Shown: one piece after another, positions 1 through 11,175 of the stretch
How the letters are laid out: each line of letters begins with the position of its first letter
Numbering within the stretch: position 1 is the stretch's first letter
Assembly (NCBI GenBank): GCA_963556195.1
Contig: OY744516.1
Span: forward strand, 31,185,793-31,249,792
Direction: 5' to 3'
DNA length: 64,000 bases
Source: Sepiola atlantica
Taxonomy: Eukaryota > Mollusca > Cephalopoda > Sepiida > Sepiolidae
The notes under the pieces: generated by a model
Database searches by the model: none
What the model saw: the letters and a program-made list of their open reading frames with translations, nothing else
Told to the model about the DNA's origin: nothing
Program-made: the position numbers and the translations under genes

Positions 1-149
1 AATACTGTATCTTCCACAATGAAATATCGCTCGGACTAAATATAAGAATCAAAATAATCGATTGGACAATACAGGTTGTTTTTTAAGAATATAGTCGAAG
101 TAAACATTTATCATAAATATCCTCTGGAATACCGAGTGTGGATTCAAAT

Positions 150-150
<1 letters not shown>

Positions 151-223
<73 letters not shown>

Positions 224-225
224 CT
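151..225. repeat. Trinucleotide microsatellite (ACT)n followed by (TTA)n
   Basis: About 10 ACT units run straight into about 14 TTA/TAT units. The long Ser, Ile, Thr or Tyr runs seen on translation are artefacts of the repeat. Confidence 0.95.
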
Positions 226-267
226 AACATTACTACTATTACCTATACTACTAAAAATAATTAACAT

Positions 268-510
268 GGTTCGGGCATGTTTAAAGAAGCAAGGGGTATA
301 TACGCACTTGCAGAGTCCTAAGACTGGACAGTAAAAAGAAAGCCGGGCGCCCTAAGAAGCAATGGAAAGAAACCATCAAGCAAGACCGTAAACAGTGGCA
401 AATAGACACAGTCTCAAGTGATCACGATTGTGGGAATCGTGATCACTTGAGACTTAGCATAAGAACAGCCAAACAGCGTCGAACCTCTGGCGAAAGAGAC
501 AGTGAGTGAG
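268..510 (+). pseudogene. LINE 3' end relic (C-terminal reverse transcriptase tail)
   Basis: Translation gives WFGHV, then KKAGRPKKQWKETIKQDRKQW, then LRLSIRTAKQRRT. The order WFGHV, basic GRPKKxW and a closing basic patch is the usual C-terminal tail of animal LINE polymerases. There is a stop just after WFGHV, and only the last ~75 residues remain. A perfect inverted repeat (411-453) sits inside the tail and interrupts it. The LINE clade cannot be fixed from so short a piece. Confidence 0.65.
411..453. repeat. Perfect 19-bp inverted repeat with 5-nt loop
   Basis: Arm 411-429 is the exact reverse complement of 435-453, with GTGGG between. It breaks the LINE tail coding sequence, so it probably arose by a local template switch. 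Confidence 0.9.
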
Positions 511-608
511 GTAGTTCTTTAACTTCCTAAAGACTTAGTCAGAATTGTAATAAATTTGGTATAAAACCGAATTAGGATGCTGGGTATATTATTTGTACGT
601 AAAAATAC

Positions 609-730
609 ATGTACTATTACTACTGCAATACTACTACTACTACTACTTACACTATTGCTACTACAACTTATACTATTACTATTACTACTACTATTACTAC
701 TACTATTACTACTACTTATACTAGTACGTT

Positions 731-762
<32 letters not shown>

Positions 763-775
763 GTAATAATAATAA
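609..775. repeat. Imperfect (TAC)n microsatellite
   Basis: About 165 bp of TAC/TAT triplets with scattered substitutions, so it is older than the pure array at 151. The Leu-rich and Thr-rich reading frames across it are low-complexity artefacts. Confidence 0.95.
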
Positions 776-1153
776 CTTATTGCTGGTGATACCAGATCAG
801 GCTGCCCTGTAGCTCCCTGAGACGAAATTCACCTACATTGACGTTTTTTGTTTTCTTTTTTTTTTGTAAAACTTAATTATGTTCTACAAAACCAAAAACA
901 AAAACAACAGCCCCTCTCCCTTTCTCCCTCCCTTTTTTTATTTTATTTTTCCTACCCTACTCCCGGTCCTGGATATGACCTTAAACTACATCCGATGGTG
1001 AGATCCGGCTTACGGACTTAATTACCATTGCTCCCAGGTCCACCCTGACCCGGAGTGGTAGTACCTGTTAGGGTCCCAACTATGGGTTAAATAGAAACAG
1101 ATATTAAAAGGGGAAAGAAACAAAAAAGAGAAGAAAACAAATATACTTTAACA

Positions 1154-1414
1154 ACCAAACCAAACACCATCAATAAATATTTGAACGTGTGAGGAACTTG
1201 AAGCATAAAAACTTTCACCAGGATGACTGCATTCAGCATTGAGTGGCCTGAAAGGGGTTGATGTGCCGTAAAGCGGGACAACCAAACTAGGCACCATGAA
1301 TAAATATTTGAAGATATAAACAACTTGAAGCATAAAAACTTTCACCAAAATGACTGCATTCGGCATTTAATAACCCGAAAAGGGTTGATATGCCGTAAAA
1401 CAAAACAACCAAAC
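1154..1414. repeat. 127-bp tandem repeat, two units
   Basis: The motif ACCAAAC recurs at 1154, 1281 and 1408, a period of exactly 127 bp. Both units contain a segment ending AAAACTTTCACC, then TGACTGCATTC, then GGGTTGAT. The units differ by roughly 15%. I recognise no family. Confidence 0.85.
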
Positions 1415-1780
1415 CAAACTAATAACCTATTGATTAAAATTGCATCAAGGTTGACATAAAGTACCTTTGGGATGCTGGATGTAATACAATAAAGAATTAC
1501 AATTATGATGCTTAAAAAGTTGCAATAGTCTCTATTTGCGCTAGACTAGAGGTCGCTATTTAGGCGGCATTTTGGCTCGTATGAGAAAAAGCCGAAAGAA
1601 TTTCCAAGACAACAATTGGTAATTTAAAAAAACTCAACAAAATAGTAGCAAGAAAGTCTGCAAAGAAAGTTGCAATTTTAATTAATTATCTTTAAGCATT
1701 TTTTTTTTGCTTTGAAGAAGAATATCCCAGAATGCATTGTATAAAAGCTGCAAAGACAAAGGAAAGGCCGCGAAATGGTA
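1415..1780. other. AT-rich stretch with no recognisable feature
   Basis: I see no coding frame, RNA gene or repeat family here. Confidence 0.6.
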
Positions 1781-1824
1781 AATATAACATGGATTTTGGA
1801 GAAAGTGAGGGAGAGATGAGTGAA

Positions 1825-1860
<36 letters not shown>

Positions 1861-1936
1861 AGATAAAAGTATATAGATCGCGAGAGAGGGAAAGAGAGAG
1901 GGTCAGACTGACTGAGACATAGACAGATAAATCAAA

Positions 1937-2019
<83 letters not shown>

Positions 2020-3100
2020 AGATATAGGCAAGTAATTAAGAAAACCAACGAGTAACATTAAAAATGAGAATGGAAAGAGAGAGAGAAAATAGGAAATGGA
2101 ACTGGTAAAAGAGAAAGTGAGAGAAAAACGAAATCAAAGAGATGTAGAAAGTTAAAATAAATGGGGGAAAGTGAGAGCACTAGAGAGAAAAGGAGAAAGA
2201 AAAAGGCGCGAACGAGTAAGGAGAGATAACAGAGGATAAAATATAAAATATAAAATATTACTTAAATAAAAGAAAAATATAAGAAGAAAAAATGCAGGAA
2301 CAAATAAGGTTGACTAACGGAAAAAAGAAAGGGAAAGAGACAGACAGAAAAACACAAGAAAGTGAGGGGAAAACAGATAGAGAATAGCGAAAGCGAAGAC
2401 GAAGAAATGAAAGGAAGAAAATAATGATTTAGAAAGAAAGAAAGAAAGAAAGAAAAATGGAAAACAGGAAAAGGGCTGGAATAAAACGATGAAATATTTG
2501 AAAAAAAGAAATATAATACTAAAGCTAAACAGAGTTGGAAAGAATTTAAAAAATCAGACGAGGAAACGAAAACAAGAAAAGAAGGAAAATAGGAAATGAA
2601 ATAATTGTTATTTAATTTAAATAACAATTATTTCAAAAAAAAAATCAAGAGAGAAAACGTAAAATAAAATATTCAATTAGTGAAAAGAAATAATGAAAGA
2701 AAGTAAGTAAAAGAAAATATGGATGAAAAAGGGTAAATTTTAATTATTGTCATAAAAACAAAACAACTAAACAACTAAAAGAAAAACAACTAAAAGAAAA
2801 ACACATGAGAAAATAAATTGAAAGAAAAAAAACCCCAAAGAATAAGGCAAAGAAAGAAATAAGTAAAGAAGAGAAAGAACGAAAATATTTGTTTAGGTAA
2901 AGGTAAAGTTAAAACGAAGGAGAATCTTGCAACAACAACGCAAACAGAAAAGAAGAAGTTACGAAAAAAGAGGAAAGAAAAGAAAAGAAAGAAATTTATC
3001 AAAGAAAAAAGAAAAAAGAAGTAAACAGTATGAAAAAAAAGAGTAATTAAAGAAAAAAGAAGCTAATTAGCAAATAAAATAAAAATAGAAAGAAAAACAA
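1781..3100. repeat. Long purine-rich (A/G) low-complexity tract
   Basis: About 1.3 kb in which the + strand is overwhelmingly A and G, with embedded (GA)n-G9 blocks (1826-1860 and 1984-2019), an (AT)n array (1937-1983) and GAAA runs near 2430. The Phe/Ser-rich minus-strand reading frames are artefacts of this bias. A perfect short palindrome lies at 2598-2634. Such a tract could form triplex DNA, but that is inference. Confidence 0.85.
2598..2634. repeat. Perfect AT-rich palindrome
   Basis: GAAATAATTGTTATTTAA is mirrored by its reverse complement with almost no loop. It could extrude as a cruciform. No function is assigned. Confidence 0.8.
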
Positions 3101-3129
3101 TGCAGCGCCAATCCTACCAACAATATGAA

Positions 3130-4010
3130 TAAACAAGAGTGGGGCGCGTAAAAGGGGATCAACAAACACGTACGCAGGCATAAAAACGCACACACATACG
3201 CATATGACACAAAAGACACACACACATGCGCACGCATATAAATGTACAGATACATACACATACATGCATTTATTTACACACATGTATGCATATGCAGATA
3301 CGCACGCACACACATACTCATTCAGATTCATTAGCATAAACACACATTCGTATAGACGTGCTCGTAAATTCACACAACAATACCGCATGCGCAAACATAC
3401 ACATACACACATAAGCACACACGCAAACACATGCATACCAAAAAGCGTATACACATTCACAAAGGCATATTCGAACACAATCAATCATGTATACATACAC
3501 TCATATATATATATATATATACATAGAGTAACACACACACATCCATAGACTGACACACACGCACATGCTCGTGGATCAACACATACACACACACGCACAT
3601 ATTCGCACACAATCAAGAACATACACATACATCAATATAGCGAGAGCCACACATACACTTTAATAAACTGGTATACGCACACACAGCGACACATATTAAC
3701 ACACAATCAGGTACGTATGCATGCATTCATACCTATCCATAGACTAACACACACACATACGTGCGCATAAAGACATATTCGCACACAATGATGCACTATC
3801 ATATACATTCAGATACATCCAGAAACTGGCACACACATCCATGTACTCACAGACGCACGCAAACATATCCATCAAATCAGTTACATTCATACCTATCCAT
3901 AGATTGACACACATTCGCATACATAGATTTACACACACAATCAGATACATATTTTCATACGTATTAATAGACTGACATACACATGCAGAGAAACATACAT
4001 ACACAGACAA
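3130..4010. repeat. Degenerate (CA)n/(ACAT)n-rich low-complexity tract
   Basis: About 880 bp of interrupted ACACAC, CATACA and GCACAC motifs with the C/A strand kept throughout. The Cys/Val/Met-rich minus-strand frames are artefacts. It looks like an old expanded (CA)n minisatellite. Confidence 0.85.
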
Positions 4011-4021
4011 TCAGGAACAAA

Positions 4022-4024
<3 letters not shown>

Positions 4025-4078
<54 letters not shown>
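4025..4078. repeat. (TA)n microsatellite
   Basis: A pure AT dinucleotide array. Its right edge abuts a minus-strand PLE N-terminal fragment. Confidence 0.95.
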
Positions 4079-4080
<2 letters not shown>

Positions 4081-4084
4081 ATTG

Positions 4085-4150
4085 TGTGTATATAGGCACC
4101 ATTTTCTCATTTATGCAAACATTGTTAAAAATAACAGAATTCGTCTGTTT
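4085..4150 (-). pseudogene. PLE N-terminal fragment next to (TA)n
   Basis: The minus strand reads SVIFNNVCINEKMVPIY, running straight into TA repeats read as IYIY. The same motif occurs at 57285-57384 (LIFNNICLQEKMMPIYI), and a related one at 10372-10530. It matches the conserved early N-terminal block of Penelope-like proteins. Only about 20 residues remain. Confidence 0.6.
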
Positions 4151-4204
4151 AATTATACCTTTTTTATCTTTTCAATTTTTCTGATGGTCTTTTTTGTATT
4201 AAAA

Positions 4205-5000
4205 TAAAAAAAATTAATGTTCCATAGGTTCACTCCCTCCTAAATGTCCAATTGCTGACTGAAATCACACTTGATTACCTGGTCATCACTCTATCTCATA
4301 TCCGGAACATCATAAAAAACCTCGACACCTCCAAAGCTTTGGGCCTGATCTTATACCAGTAATAGTAATAAAGAAATGCTCTGCTGAACTGACCCCTGTC
4401 CTCTCCAAACTCTACAAAAAATGCCTTGCCGAATCTTGCTTCCCTGATTGCTTGAAAATTGCCTCTGTGGTACCAGTCTTCAAGAATTCTGGAGATAGAA
4501 GTGACCCTCAGAATTATCACCCCATCAGCCTACTCCCGCTCTTTGCTAAAATCTTTGAATCCTAAATCAATCTAGTGATAGTCCGTCACCTCGTTAATTT
4601 AAAACATGTTTCTGACAATCAGTATTGATTTAGGCCAGTACGGTCTACTGCGGATATACAAACGGTCATCTCCAAACGCATATACCATACACTGGACAAA
4701 GAAGGTGAAGCTAGGGCTGAAACCCTTATTATATCCCAAGCTATTGACAAAATTTTTCTCATAACAATTACTTCATATGGTATTACTAGACGAATATTCA
4801 ATATAATTAGATCCTTCTTAACCAAAAGTAACATCTAGGTTGTCCTCGGGGTCGTTTATCCAAACAACATCACATAAATGCAAGTGTAAACCAGGGATCG
4901 ATCCTTGAACCTTTATTGTTCCCGATTTTCATAAACGACCTCTCTGATGACATTGTGTCTGAGATGGGTATATTTGCTGAGGACACGACGCTCTATCAAA
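4205..5000 (+). pseudogene. LINE reverse transcriptase relic, upstream part (CR1/jockey-like)
   Basis: Frames read, with stops, DTSKALGPD-like, IASVVPVFKNSGDRSDPQNY, HPISLLPLFAKIFE, QAIDKIF, SYGITRRIFNIIRSFL and FINDLSDDI. These follow the fingers-to-palm order of CR1/jockey-type LINE RTs. The catalytic YADD/FADD box appears as FAEDTTLY at about 4970-4996, so the first catalytic Asp is now Glu. Several stops and frameshifts make it dead. Just after DTTLY the sequence switches to a U2-headed element (from 4995), and the RT resumes near 5315. Confidence 0.85.
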
Positions 5001-5314
5001 TTGTAGTATCTGTTCCGATGGATACTGCACCCCATAGACTGATATTGTCTTGGCCTTCGGGGCTTGATTTACGCCGGTCTATGGGTCTGTCCTGTGCAGT
5101 TTTAGGAGGTTCACCCTCCCAGACTTCGCCTCCCCTCTTTGGGGAGGAGTAAGTTTATTGCTTACTGCCTGAGGCGCCCCTACCAGGGAATGCCGACGGG
5201 ACTGGCCAGGCAATTTTTAAACCCCACTTTCCCGTCCCGACCTTGGGTCGCATCTTACTTGTGGGAGTAAGATAAAAACTGGCCTTGCGCCTAACTCCTG
5301 GAGAGGAGTAAATC
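4995..5314 (+). mobile_element. U2-headed element, body type A, inserted in a LINE
   Basis: It starts with ATCAAATTGTAGTATCTGTTC, close to nt ~25-45 of U2 snRNA; the first ~25 nt are missing. The body then runs CTGTGCAGTTTTAGGAGG, a CCTCCCC-TCTT-TGGGGAGG hairpin, a GAGGCGCCCCTACC segment and a GTGGGAGTAAGAT segment, ending GAGGAGTAAAT. The body matches copies at 33821-34365, 44040-44359, 52531-52799 and 53391-53668. Flanks on both sides belong to one LINE RT, so it is a discrete insertion. I see no clear target duplication. It has no coding capacity and is probably a SINE-type element. Confidence 0.75.
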
Positions 5315-5990
5315 AATACTCTCTTCATGTGGGCAAAACGAACGCGCACATATCCGAGGCAATGGCTGAATCCTTAGAAAGTGACCTTCATCATGTAGTG
5401 GAATGGGGTCATAAATGGATGACAACATTTAATACTGCTAAGACAAAGCCCCTTATCTTCAACAACTACAAGAAACCTTTTTAACCACTGATTGCCGTGG
5501 CAAAGAACACCCTACATTAGTCCAACGTTAAAACTCTTCGGCCTAATATTCACAGGTAGCATGAATTGGAACAAATACGTACAAGACATTGCCAATACTG
5601 CTGCAAAGAAAGCGGGCTCCATCTACTATGCTAGAAAACTTCTCACACCTGACAGTATATTATACTTCTACAAAAAACTATGTCTCCATGCATGGCATAT
5701 TCCTTGTGCTTGTTGTACTTTAATGGACTGCGCTCAGATAAACTGGTTGCTCTGGTGCTCCTTCGACGTAAATACACTCGGCCAACCCGACAATCAGCTA
5801 ACTCCCATCCATTCGCTGTGGAGGTCCCCAGATGCCGGAGAGCCTTCTCCGCCAATAGCTAATTTCCTCGTACTACCTGCCTTTGGAACTCTCTCGCTGC
5901 TCCTTGTTTCCTCGACTGTACCAACATGCAGAAATGTAAAACTAATGTGAACAAGAATTTCGCTGCACAGCTCCCAATTTAGGATGACCG
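5315..5990 (+). pseudogene. LINE reverse transcriptase relic, downstream part
   Basis: Continues the RT cut at 4995: ISEAMAESLESDL, VVEWGHKWMTTFNTAKTKPL, IANTAAKKAGSIYYARKLL and ILYFYKKLCL, then HPFAVEVPRCRRAFSANSF and LPAFGTLSLLL. This is the thumb and C-terminal order expected after the catalytic box in CR1/jockey-like LINEs. Several frame changes are needed, so it is a decayed pseudogene. Confidence 0.8.
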
Positions 5991-6198
5991 TCAAAACTTT
6001 CACCTAAATCTTCAGTAGCCCCTTACATCTACAGTGGCAACTGGACTTGATCAAAATTGCAAAACAGATTCTAGACATAAGGTTTTGTATTAATATATCT
6101 TGATTTTAATTATTGTAAGTGGACATAAAAAATAGTGCAAAACGGTTCTGTTTGGGAAAGTAATTTCAGCCGTACTGGGTTGGGTATTCTTTTAATCG

Positions 6199-6202
<4 letters not shown>

Positions 6203-6273
<71 letters not shown>
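6203..6273. repeat. (TA)n microsatellite
   Basis: Pure array of about 70 bp ending in A immediately before a CTAG that looks like a minus-strand Helitron terminus. Confidence 0.95.
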
Positions 6274-6274
<1 letters not shown>

Positions 6275-6310
6275 TAGCAAAAACTACCCGCCCTCCGCTG
6301 TAGTCTTCTT
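6274..6310 (-). mobile_element. Possible Helitron 3' end (minus strand)
   Basis: Read on the minus strand it ends GTAGTTTTTGCTAG followed by T of the (TA)n array. A potential short stem (ACTAC/GTAGT) lies just before it. This fits the Helitron rule of a hairpin plus CTAG inserted between A and T. The other end was not found. Confidence 0.4.
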
Positions 6311-6636
6311 TACGGAAACCAAAGAAGTAATTTTCATTTGACATTTTGGTAATTTAGAGGGAATTTTTTTTTAATGATCGAGTTAAGATATTCAACGTCG
6401 ATAAATTTTATTTTGTTTCAGCATAAAAATGAAAATGAATTCCCCATTAAAACTGGTTATATAATGAAATGAATAAACATACGGGTGGAACTTCGATTGG
6501 TCAAATACTCCACTTTTATATTACTGAGTAATTCGAAATGGGAACTTTGTACTTTTCACCTTTATTATAAGAGAAAAGAAAATACGTAAAGAATATTAAA
6601 GAAAAATATTTTTTTTGTAATTTAAAAAGATTAGAG

Positions 6637-6637
<1 letters not shown>

Positions 6638-6705
<68 letters not shown>

Positions 6706-6742
6706 CCACCACCACCACCACCACCACCACCACCACCACTAC
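6638..6742. repeat. (ATC)n followed by (ACC)n microsatellite
   Basis: About 22 ATC units pass directly into about 11 ACC units. Confidence 0.95.
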
Positions 6743-6751
6743 TAACATGCT

Positions 6752-6935
6752 AACTCCTTAGCTTTTTGGCTAGGAGCAAAATGTAGTATCTGTACTGAAT
6801 CTGCACTTAGTTTTTATGTTCTCTGTCAGTGAAGGAGAAATCCTTCTAGACCGAGGCAATTGAAATTTTTGTTCCAATTCAGAGTGCCCATTTTGGGAGA
6901 GCTGGATTCTCCCCACCTTAAATCTTGACATTGTG
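6752..6935 (+). mobile_element. U2-headed SINE-like element, body type B
   Basis: The head reads CTTAGCTTTTTGGCTAGGAG then TGTAGTATCTGT, a decayed U2 snRNA 5' end. The body (CCTTCTAGACCGAGGCAATT, CCAATTCAGAGTGCCC, GGAGAGCTGGATTCTCCCCA) matches the minus-strand copy at 59690-59876 and a headless copy near 26560-26650. It is non-coding and differs from body type A, so the same head is joined to two bodies. Confidence 0.7.
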
Positions 6936-7077
6936 TCTAACTCTGCTCTCGTAAGTAGGAACAGCAACAACAGAAACAACAAATTTATTAAAAAATAATA
7001 AACGCATGTACTTAATTATTAATAGATTAGAAAATATTAATTCATTAAAAACTTAAAAATAAATAAATATGCAAATG

Positions 7078-8349
7078 AGAGGCTGAGAGGATGATATCAT
7101 GATGAACAAACTACATACACAGACCCCTTCTCCTAAAAAAAGAGGGGGTATGCCTGGGAGGATGATGTCATGACAACAGAATAGATGGTACACTACCCCC
7201 CCCCCCCTAACCACCACCACCACATAAAACTAGCAATCCTGAGGAAATGGTATCGTGAGGAACGAATGAATACTGTATAGCCTTCCTCCTGAAGAGGAGG
7301 TAATGCCTGGGAGGAATGTATCATGACGAAAGAAAATATACCACAGAGAATTAAATAAGCATAAACCGTTTTAATGTCAATATAGTTAGAATAAGTCGAA
7401 AAAACTTTTGCATTTATTTATTTAGATAACATTACAAACCCTGGCAAGTTTAATTGTGCACGTGAAACGCCTAAATGAAAATTGGCTGGAAAATATATAG
7501 TCGCCATCTTTATAAACAAAGATGATACGTGAGTTATCGTTTTTCCTTTAGCTAATATTATAGTGAACAAACATATACTACACTGCCCCCCACCCTCGAC
7601 AGACGATAATATCATGATGAATGAACACGACTTTCCTCCACCCAAAAAGGAAGAAATCATTCTTGCGTGGACGGTCTTATGAGAACAGAACCGATACTAC
7701 ACTACTCCCCCACCCATTAAAAGATATTCTGACTAAATCGAGTCTTCGGGATTTTTTTTTAATTCTGGGAGAATTCCCCCCTACACACCCTTAAAACGGA
7801 GAAGGTAATTCCTGGGAGGACAGTCTTATGACAACAGAACCGATACTACATTACACCACCCATTAAAAGATATTCCAATTAAATCAATTTTTTTTTTATT
7901 TAAAAATATTTTTTATGGTTCCGTGGCCTTTCGGCTAAGATCAAAGTATAGTATCTGTTCTCGGAGCTCAGCGATATTTGACACTTTACAGAAAGTAAAT
8001 TATCTCCCTTGAAAATGAAATTCGAAATAAGTTTTTAAATGCGATATTTTTTATAAAATCTCTTTATCTTATTTTATTTATAATTATAATAATAATACTA
8101 TTGATAAAACGATTGCGTATGTAGAAGAATATTTGACAATACAAAGTAGAAAGGAATATTACAGAATATTTATTTATGAAAAACTTAAAAATAAATAAAT
8201 ATGCAATTAAGCAAAATCGAGATTTGTTTGAGTGAGTAAGAATTGCCTATATATAGAGTATTTCAATATATATACATATATATATATATAATCCTAACCT
8301 GGTTTGATGTTAATATAGTTAAGATAGATGGGAAAAAAACTTTTTCATT

Positions 8350-8390
<41 letters not shown>

Positions 8391-8398
8391 CATATATA
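7078..8398. repeat. Complex repeat block, first copy (second at 53806-55066)
   Basis: Holds several degenerate ~60 bp units of the type CCTGGGAGGATGATATCATGA, each with a gatgaac/gaacagaa stretch and C-rich CTACCCCCCC runs, then a U2-like head (7916-7964). A module (about 7350-7430 and 8285-8350) reading GTTTTAATGT then ATATAGTTAG occurs twice. The block is collinear with 53806-55066 at perhaps 75-80% identity. No coding potential. It ends at (TA)n/(GA)n DNA at 8350-8398. Confidence 0.75.
7916..7964 (+). mobile_element. U2 snRNA 5'-end-like segment, body type C
   Basis: TGGTTCCGTGGCCTTTCGGC then TAAGATCAAAGTATAGTATC and TGTTCTCG matches the first ~45 nt of U2 snRNA with few changes. After TGTTC it no longer follows U2 but matches the repeat at 54612 onward (GATATTT, AAATTATCTCCCTTGAAAAT). 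It is a truncated head in a repeat, not a U2 gene: no Sm site or 3' stem-loops follow. Confidence 0.75.
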
Positions 8399-9390
8399 TC
8401 TAATATATAAAGTAGAGACGATTTTCCCCTGTACCTTCTCGGAGTATAGGAAAATAACCACATGCTACTAAACTCACCACTATACTACCCTTATTCACTC
8501 GAGCGTGTTTTAGTAAATTTGTTATTATTTTTTCCTACCTAACACTAAATATTACATTCGGCCCACCATCAACGTCTCTCCGAAAAACCAACTCCATATA
8601 GGTGCTAGCAAAAAATGTTCTCCCTAACAATGCTGTATTGTCACTCTACTCATCGACACCGGGAACTAATACAGTTTAATTTTCACAAAACACCGGTTCT
8701 TATTTATTATTTGTCTGGTATTAATTTACTACATAATATAAAGCAATACGCAAAGAATTAATGATTGCCCCCGTTCACTCCGATGATTTTCCGTGAATAT
8801 CAGATTACGTTATTTCTAATTCTACCTATGACTTCTACATTTATATTAATTCCGGAATTAAGCGAATGAAATTAACGAACACAGTTCCTGCAACATTTAT
8901 TCATTCAACATGACGGCTACAATTTCTTGATCGAATCGACATCCTATTTAATTCAATAAGCACCAAGATACTGGTAGACCCCGATACATTTACATTTTCA
9001 AAATCATACACCTTTAACACGCATATTATAGAAAACTTGCCCAAATCCAGTCATTTTCATCAACTTCAAATGACCTAAACCGTTTCATTGCTGAATCTTA
9101 ACATAACACGCATGCCCATAATCAAGCTTAGCTTAATTGACCTATTTTCACATGTGTTTTTAACTCGAAACCGTGGTGCAGTCGTTAGGAAGGCAGGTTT
9201 CATGATCGCCAGTTTCAACGTTCGATCCCATTCTACTCTACCACTTTTTCTTTTTTTTTTTAAATTTACAACATTCGCCAACACGGTAGAGGGGGGGGGA
9301 GAAACAACAATAGGCCGTTTCTTTTTTATTCAACGTTATGCAATATGTAGTACTTTCTCCCGTGCAACGCCGGGAGACGGGTTCCGCTAG
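8399..9390 (+). mobile_element. Non-autonomous Helitron, copy 1
   Basis: Begins A|TCTAATATATAAAG and ends with a hairpin (CCCGTGCAACGCCGGGAGAC) followed by GGGTTCCGCTAG|T. This is the Helitron pattern: 5' TC, 3' hairpin plus CTAG, inserted between A and T with no target duplication, here within (TA)n DNA. Its first 350 bp match copy 3 (29619 onward), for example CACTAAATATTAC and TCCATATAGG. No Rep/helicase coding sequence. A tRNA-like SINE head lies at 9168-9245. Confidence 0.8.
9168..9245 (+). mobile_element. tRNA-derived SINE head within Helitron 1
   Basis: GTGGTGCAGTCGTTAGGAAG resembles an A box and ACGTTCGATCCCATTC a B box (pol III promoter, GGTTCGAATCC type), about 35 bp apart. No tRNA cloverleaf can be completed, so this is SINE rather than tRNA. 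Confidence 0.5.
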
Positions 9391-9404
9391 TATATATATA
9401 TATA

Positions 9405-10345
9405 TATTAGTAAAGAATTCCACTGTATAGAATGCATTAAATTTTGTAATTGAAACATTTTTGTTTTTTGTTTTGAACCAGTAAAATGCAGAGGCTTTTT
9501 TTAAAATTAACATATTTATTTAAATTCAAATTTTCGATTCACACAGGAATCTCTATCAGGATAATAGACAATTTCGTTCTTCCTTTTTTTAAACGACATG
9601 GTGTCGCTTGATCTTGTGTTTCAATTGTTATCGAAGCTCGTTGTGTAACGTCCACAAGTGGTGTGTGCTCTGGTCGCCCGTTATAAATATAAGTAAAGAG
9701 TTCCACTGTATAAAATGCATTACAATTTTGTAGTTGTAACGGATTTTTTTTAAACCAGTAAAATGCGAAGCCTTTTTTTTAAATAAACATATTATTTATT
9801 TAAATGCAAATTTTCGATTCACACAAGAAATCTTCATCAGGATAATAGACAATTAAAAAAAATTTTTTTTTAAACGACATGGTGTCGCTTAATCTTGTAC
9901 TTCAGATATAAACGAAGCTCGTTGTGTAATAATGTCAACAAGTGGTGTGTGCTCTGGTCGCACGTTCCTGTGTGAATCGAAAATTTGCATTTAAATAAAT
10001 AATATGTTTATTTAAAGAAAAAAAGCCTCTGCATTTTACTGGTTTAAAAAAAAATTCAATTACAAAATTTAAATGCATTCTATACAGTGGAAACATTTTA
10101 CTAATACTTATAACGTGCGACCAGAGCACACACCACTTGTGGACATTATTACACAACGAACTTCGTTAACAACTGAAACACAAGATCAAGCGACACCATG
10201 TCGTTTAAAAAAAAAGGAAGGAAAAAAAAATGTCTATTATCCTGATGAAGATTCTAGTGTGAATCGAAAATTTGAATTTTACTAAATAATATGTTTATTT
10301 TAAAATAAGACTCTGCATTTTACTAGTTTAAAAAACCGTTTCAAT
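9405..10345. mobile_element. PLE-type terminal units: two direct copies and an inverted copy
   Basis: A ~283 bp unit lies on the minus strand at 9408-9690 and 9691-9966, then on the plus strand from 9967 to 10345 (about 1.4 units). Shared landmarks are CGACACCATGTCGTTTAAA, GACCAGAGCACACACCACTT, CATTTTACTGGTTTAAA and CCTGATGAAGATT...GAATCGAAAATTTG. Partial tandem plus inverted copies flanked by TA arrays is the known pseudo-LTR habit of PLEs. No RT remains in this cluster, so assignment rests on arrangement and motif. Confidence 0.6.
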
Positions 10346-10348
10346 CAT

Positions 10349-10371
10349 ACATATATATATATATATATATA
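10349..10371. repeat. (TA)n microsatellite
   Basis: Short AT array bounded on the right by a PLE N-terminal fragment. Confidence 0.9.
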
Positions 10372-10572
10372 TTTAGGCAGCAAGTCATTATCTAAGCAAG
10401 CGTTGTTGAACATCACGGAACTTTCGCGTTTGTATATTTTCCTCGTGAGGTTCTCAAACCGTCGAGCCATCTTTCTGGTTTCAGGTGGCAATCCGTATAG
10501 TACTTCGCCGATAGTTTTTAATTCGGCCATTTTCTCGAGCGCTTTCGACTTTCGTAGTCGTCTTCAGGATTA
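10372..10572 (-). pseudogene. PLE 5' end with N-terminal coding start (lineage 1)
   Basis: Read on the minus strand: CCTGAAGACGACTACGAAAG then TCGAAAGCGCTCGAGAAA, then an ATG (10530-10528) opening MAELKTIGEVLYGLPPETRK, RRFENLTRKIYKRESSVMFN and NACLDNDLLPKY, and then TA repeats. The end resembles the conserved early block of PLE proteins. A near-identical copy lies at 56122-56315. Only the first ~54 codons survive. Confidence 0.75.
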
Positions 10573-10604
10573 AGGTTTTTTTTTGTTTTGTTTTGTTTTT
10601 TTAT

Positions 10605-10660
10605 TTAAAACCCTAATCCTGAAAACGACTACGAAAGTCGAAAGCGCTTAAACGTTTAAA
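10605..10660 (+). mobile_element. Inverted copy of the PLE lineage-1 5' terminus
   Basis: ACCCTAATCCTGAAAACGAC then TACGAAAGTCGAAAGCGCTT repeats the outermost segment of the fragment at 10541-10572 in the opposite orientation, with a T-rich spacer between. The two are joined head to head. Confidence 0.7.
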
Positions 10661-11024
10661 CTCGGCATAACAACCACCCCACTCCTACCTTTTAACTTAC
10701 AACTTGGCACCTTCTTTCCCGATCTAAACTTACGATCTGAGAATTTTAAAAGATTCTATAAATAGATAAACCTTTCAATCTTTTGACCCTTCAACATAAG
10801 TTTACAAACGTTTTTTTGAATTGTTTTAAATTTGACCGTGTGACCTCCAAGTTTTGAATTTGGCGTTTTCTTTTTCCTTTTCTTTGATTCTTTCCTAATA
10901 TAAACATCTGAATGAAAGATCAGACCTTTTCCGCCTGGTAATATCTTTCTAATTACTATTGATCGATAACATCGACATGCCAGTGTAGCGACTTTTATAC
11001 ATGTCTGTATAAATAAAAATAATT

Positions 11025-11175
11025 ATATATATATACATATATATAGTATGAAAATATGTCTATGACAAGTAAGCTACACAGAGGTGTCCATGTTTCAGGA
11101 AAGCATCAGGTTAAATGCGCGGATCTAGTGTTTCCAATTGTTTATATCAAAATAGTGTTTATTCTTGCTAGCTAA
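11025..11175 (-). mobile_element. PLE 3'/pseudo-LTR fragment (lineage 2), diverged
   Basis: On the minus strand: CATTTAACCTGATGCTTTCC then TGAAACATGG, ACACCTCTGTGTAGCTTACT and TGTCATAGACATATTTTCAT. The order of landmarks matches the better copies at 21468-21605, 26125-26280, 22262-22420 and 50590-50735. It is bounded by TA DNA at 11025-11046. No coding sequence. Confidence 0.6.
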
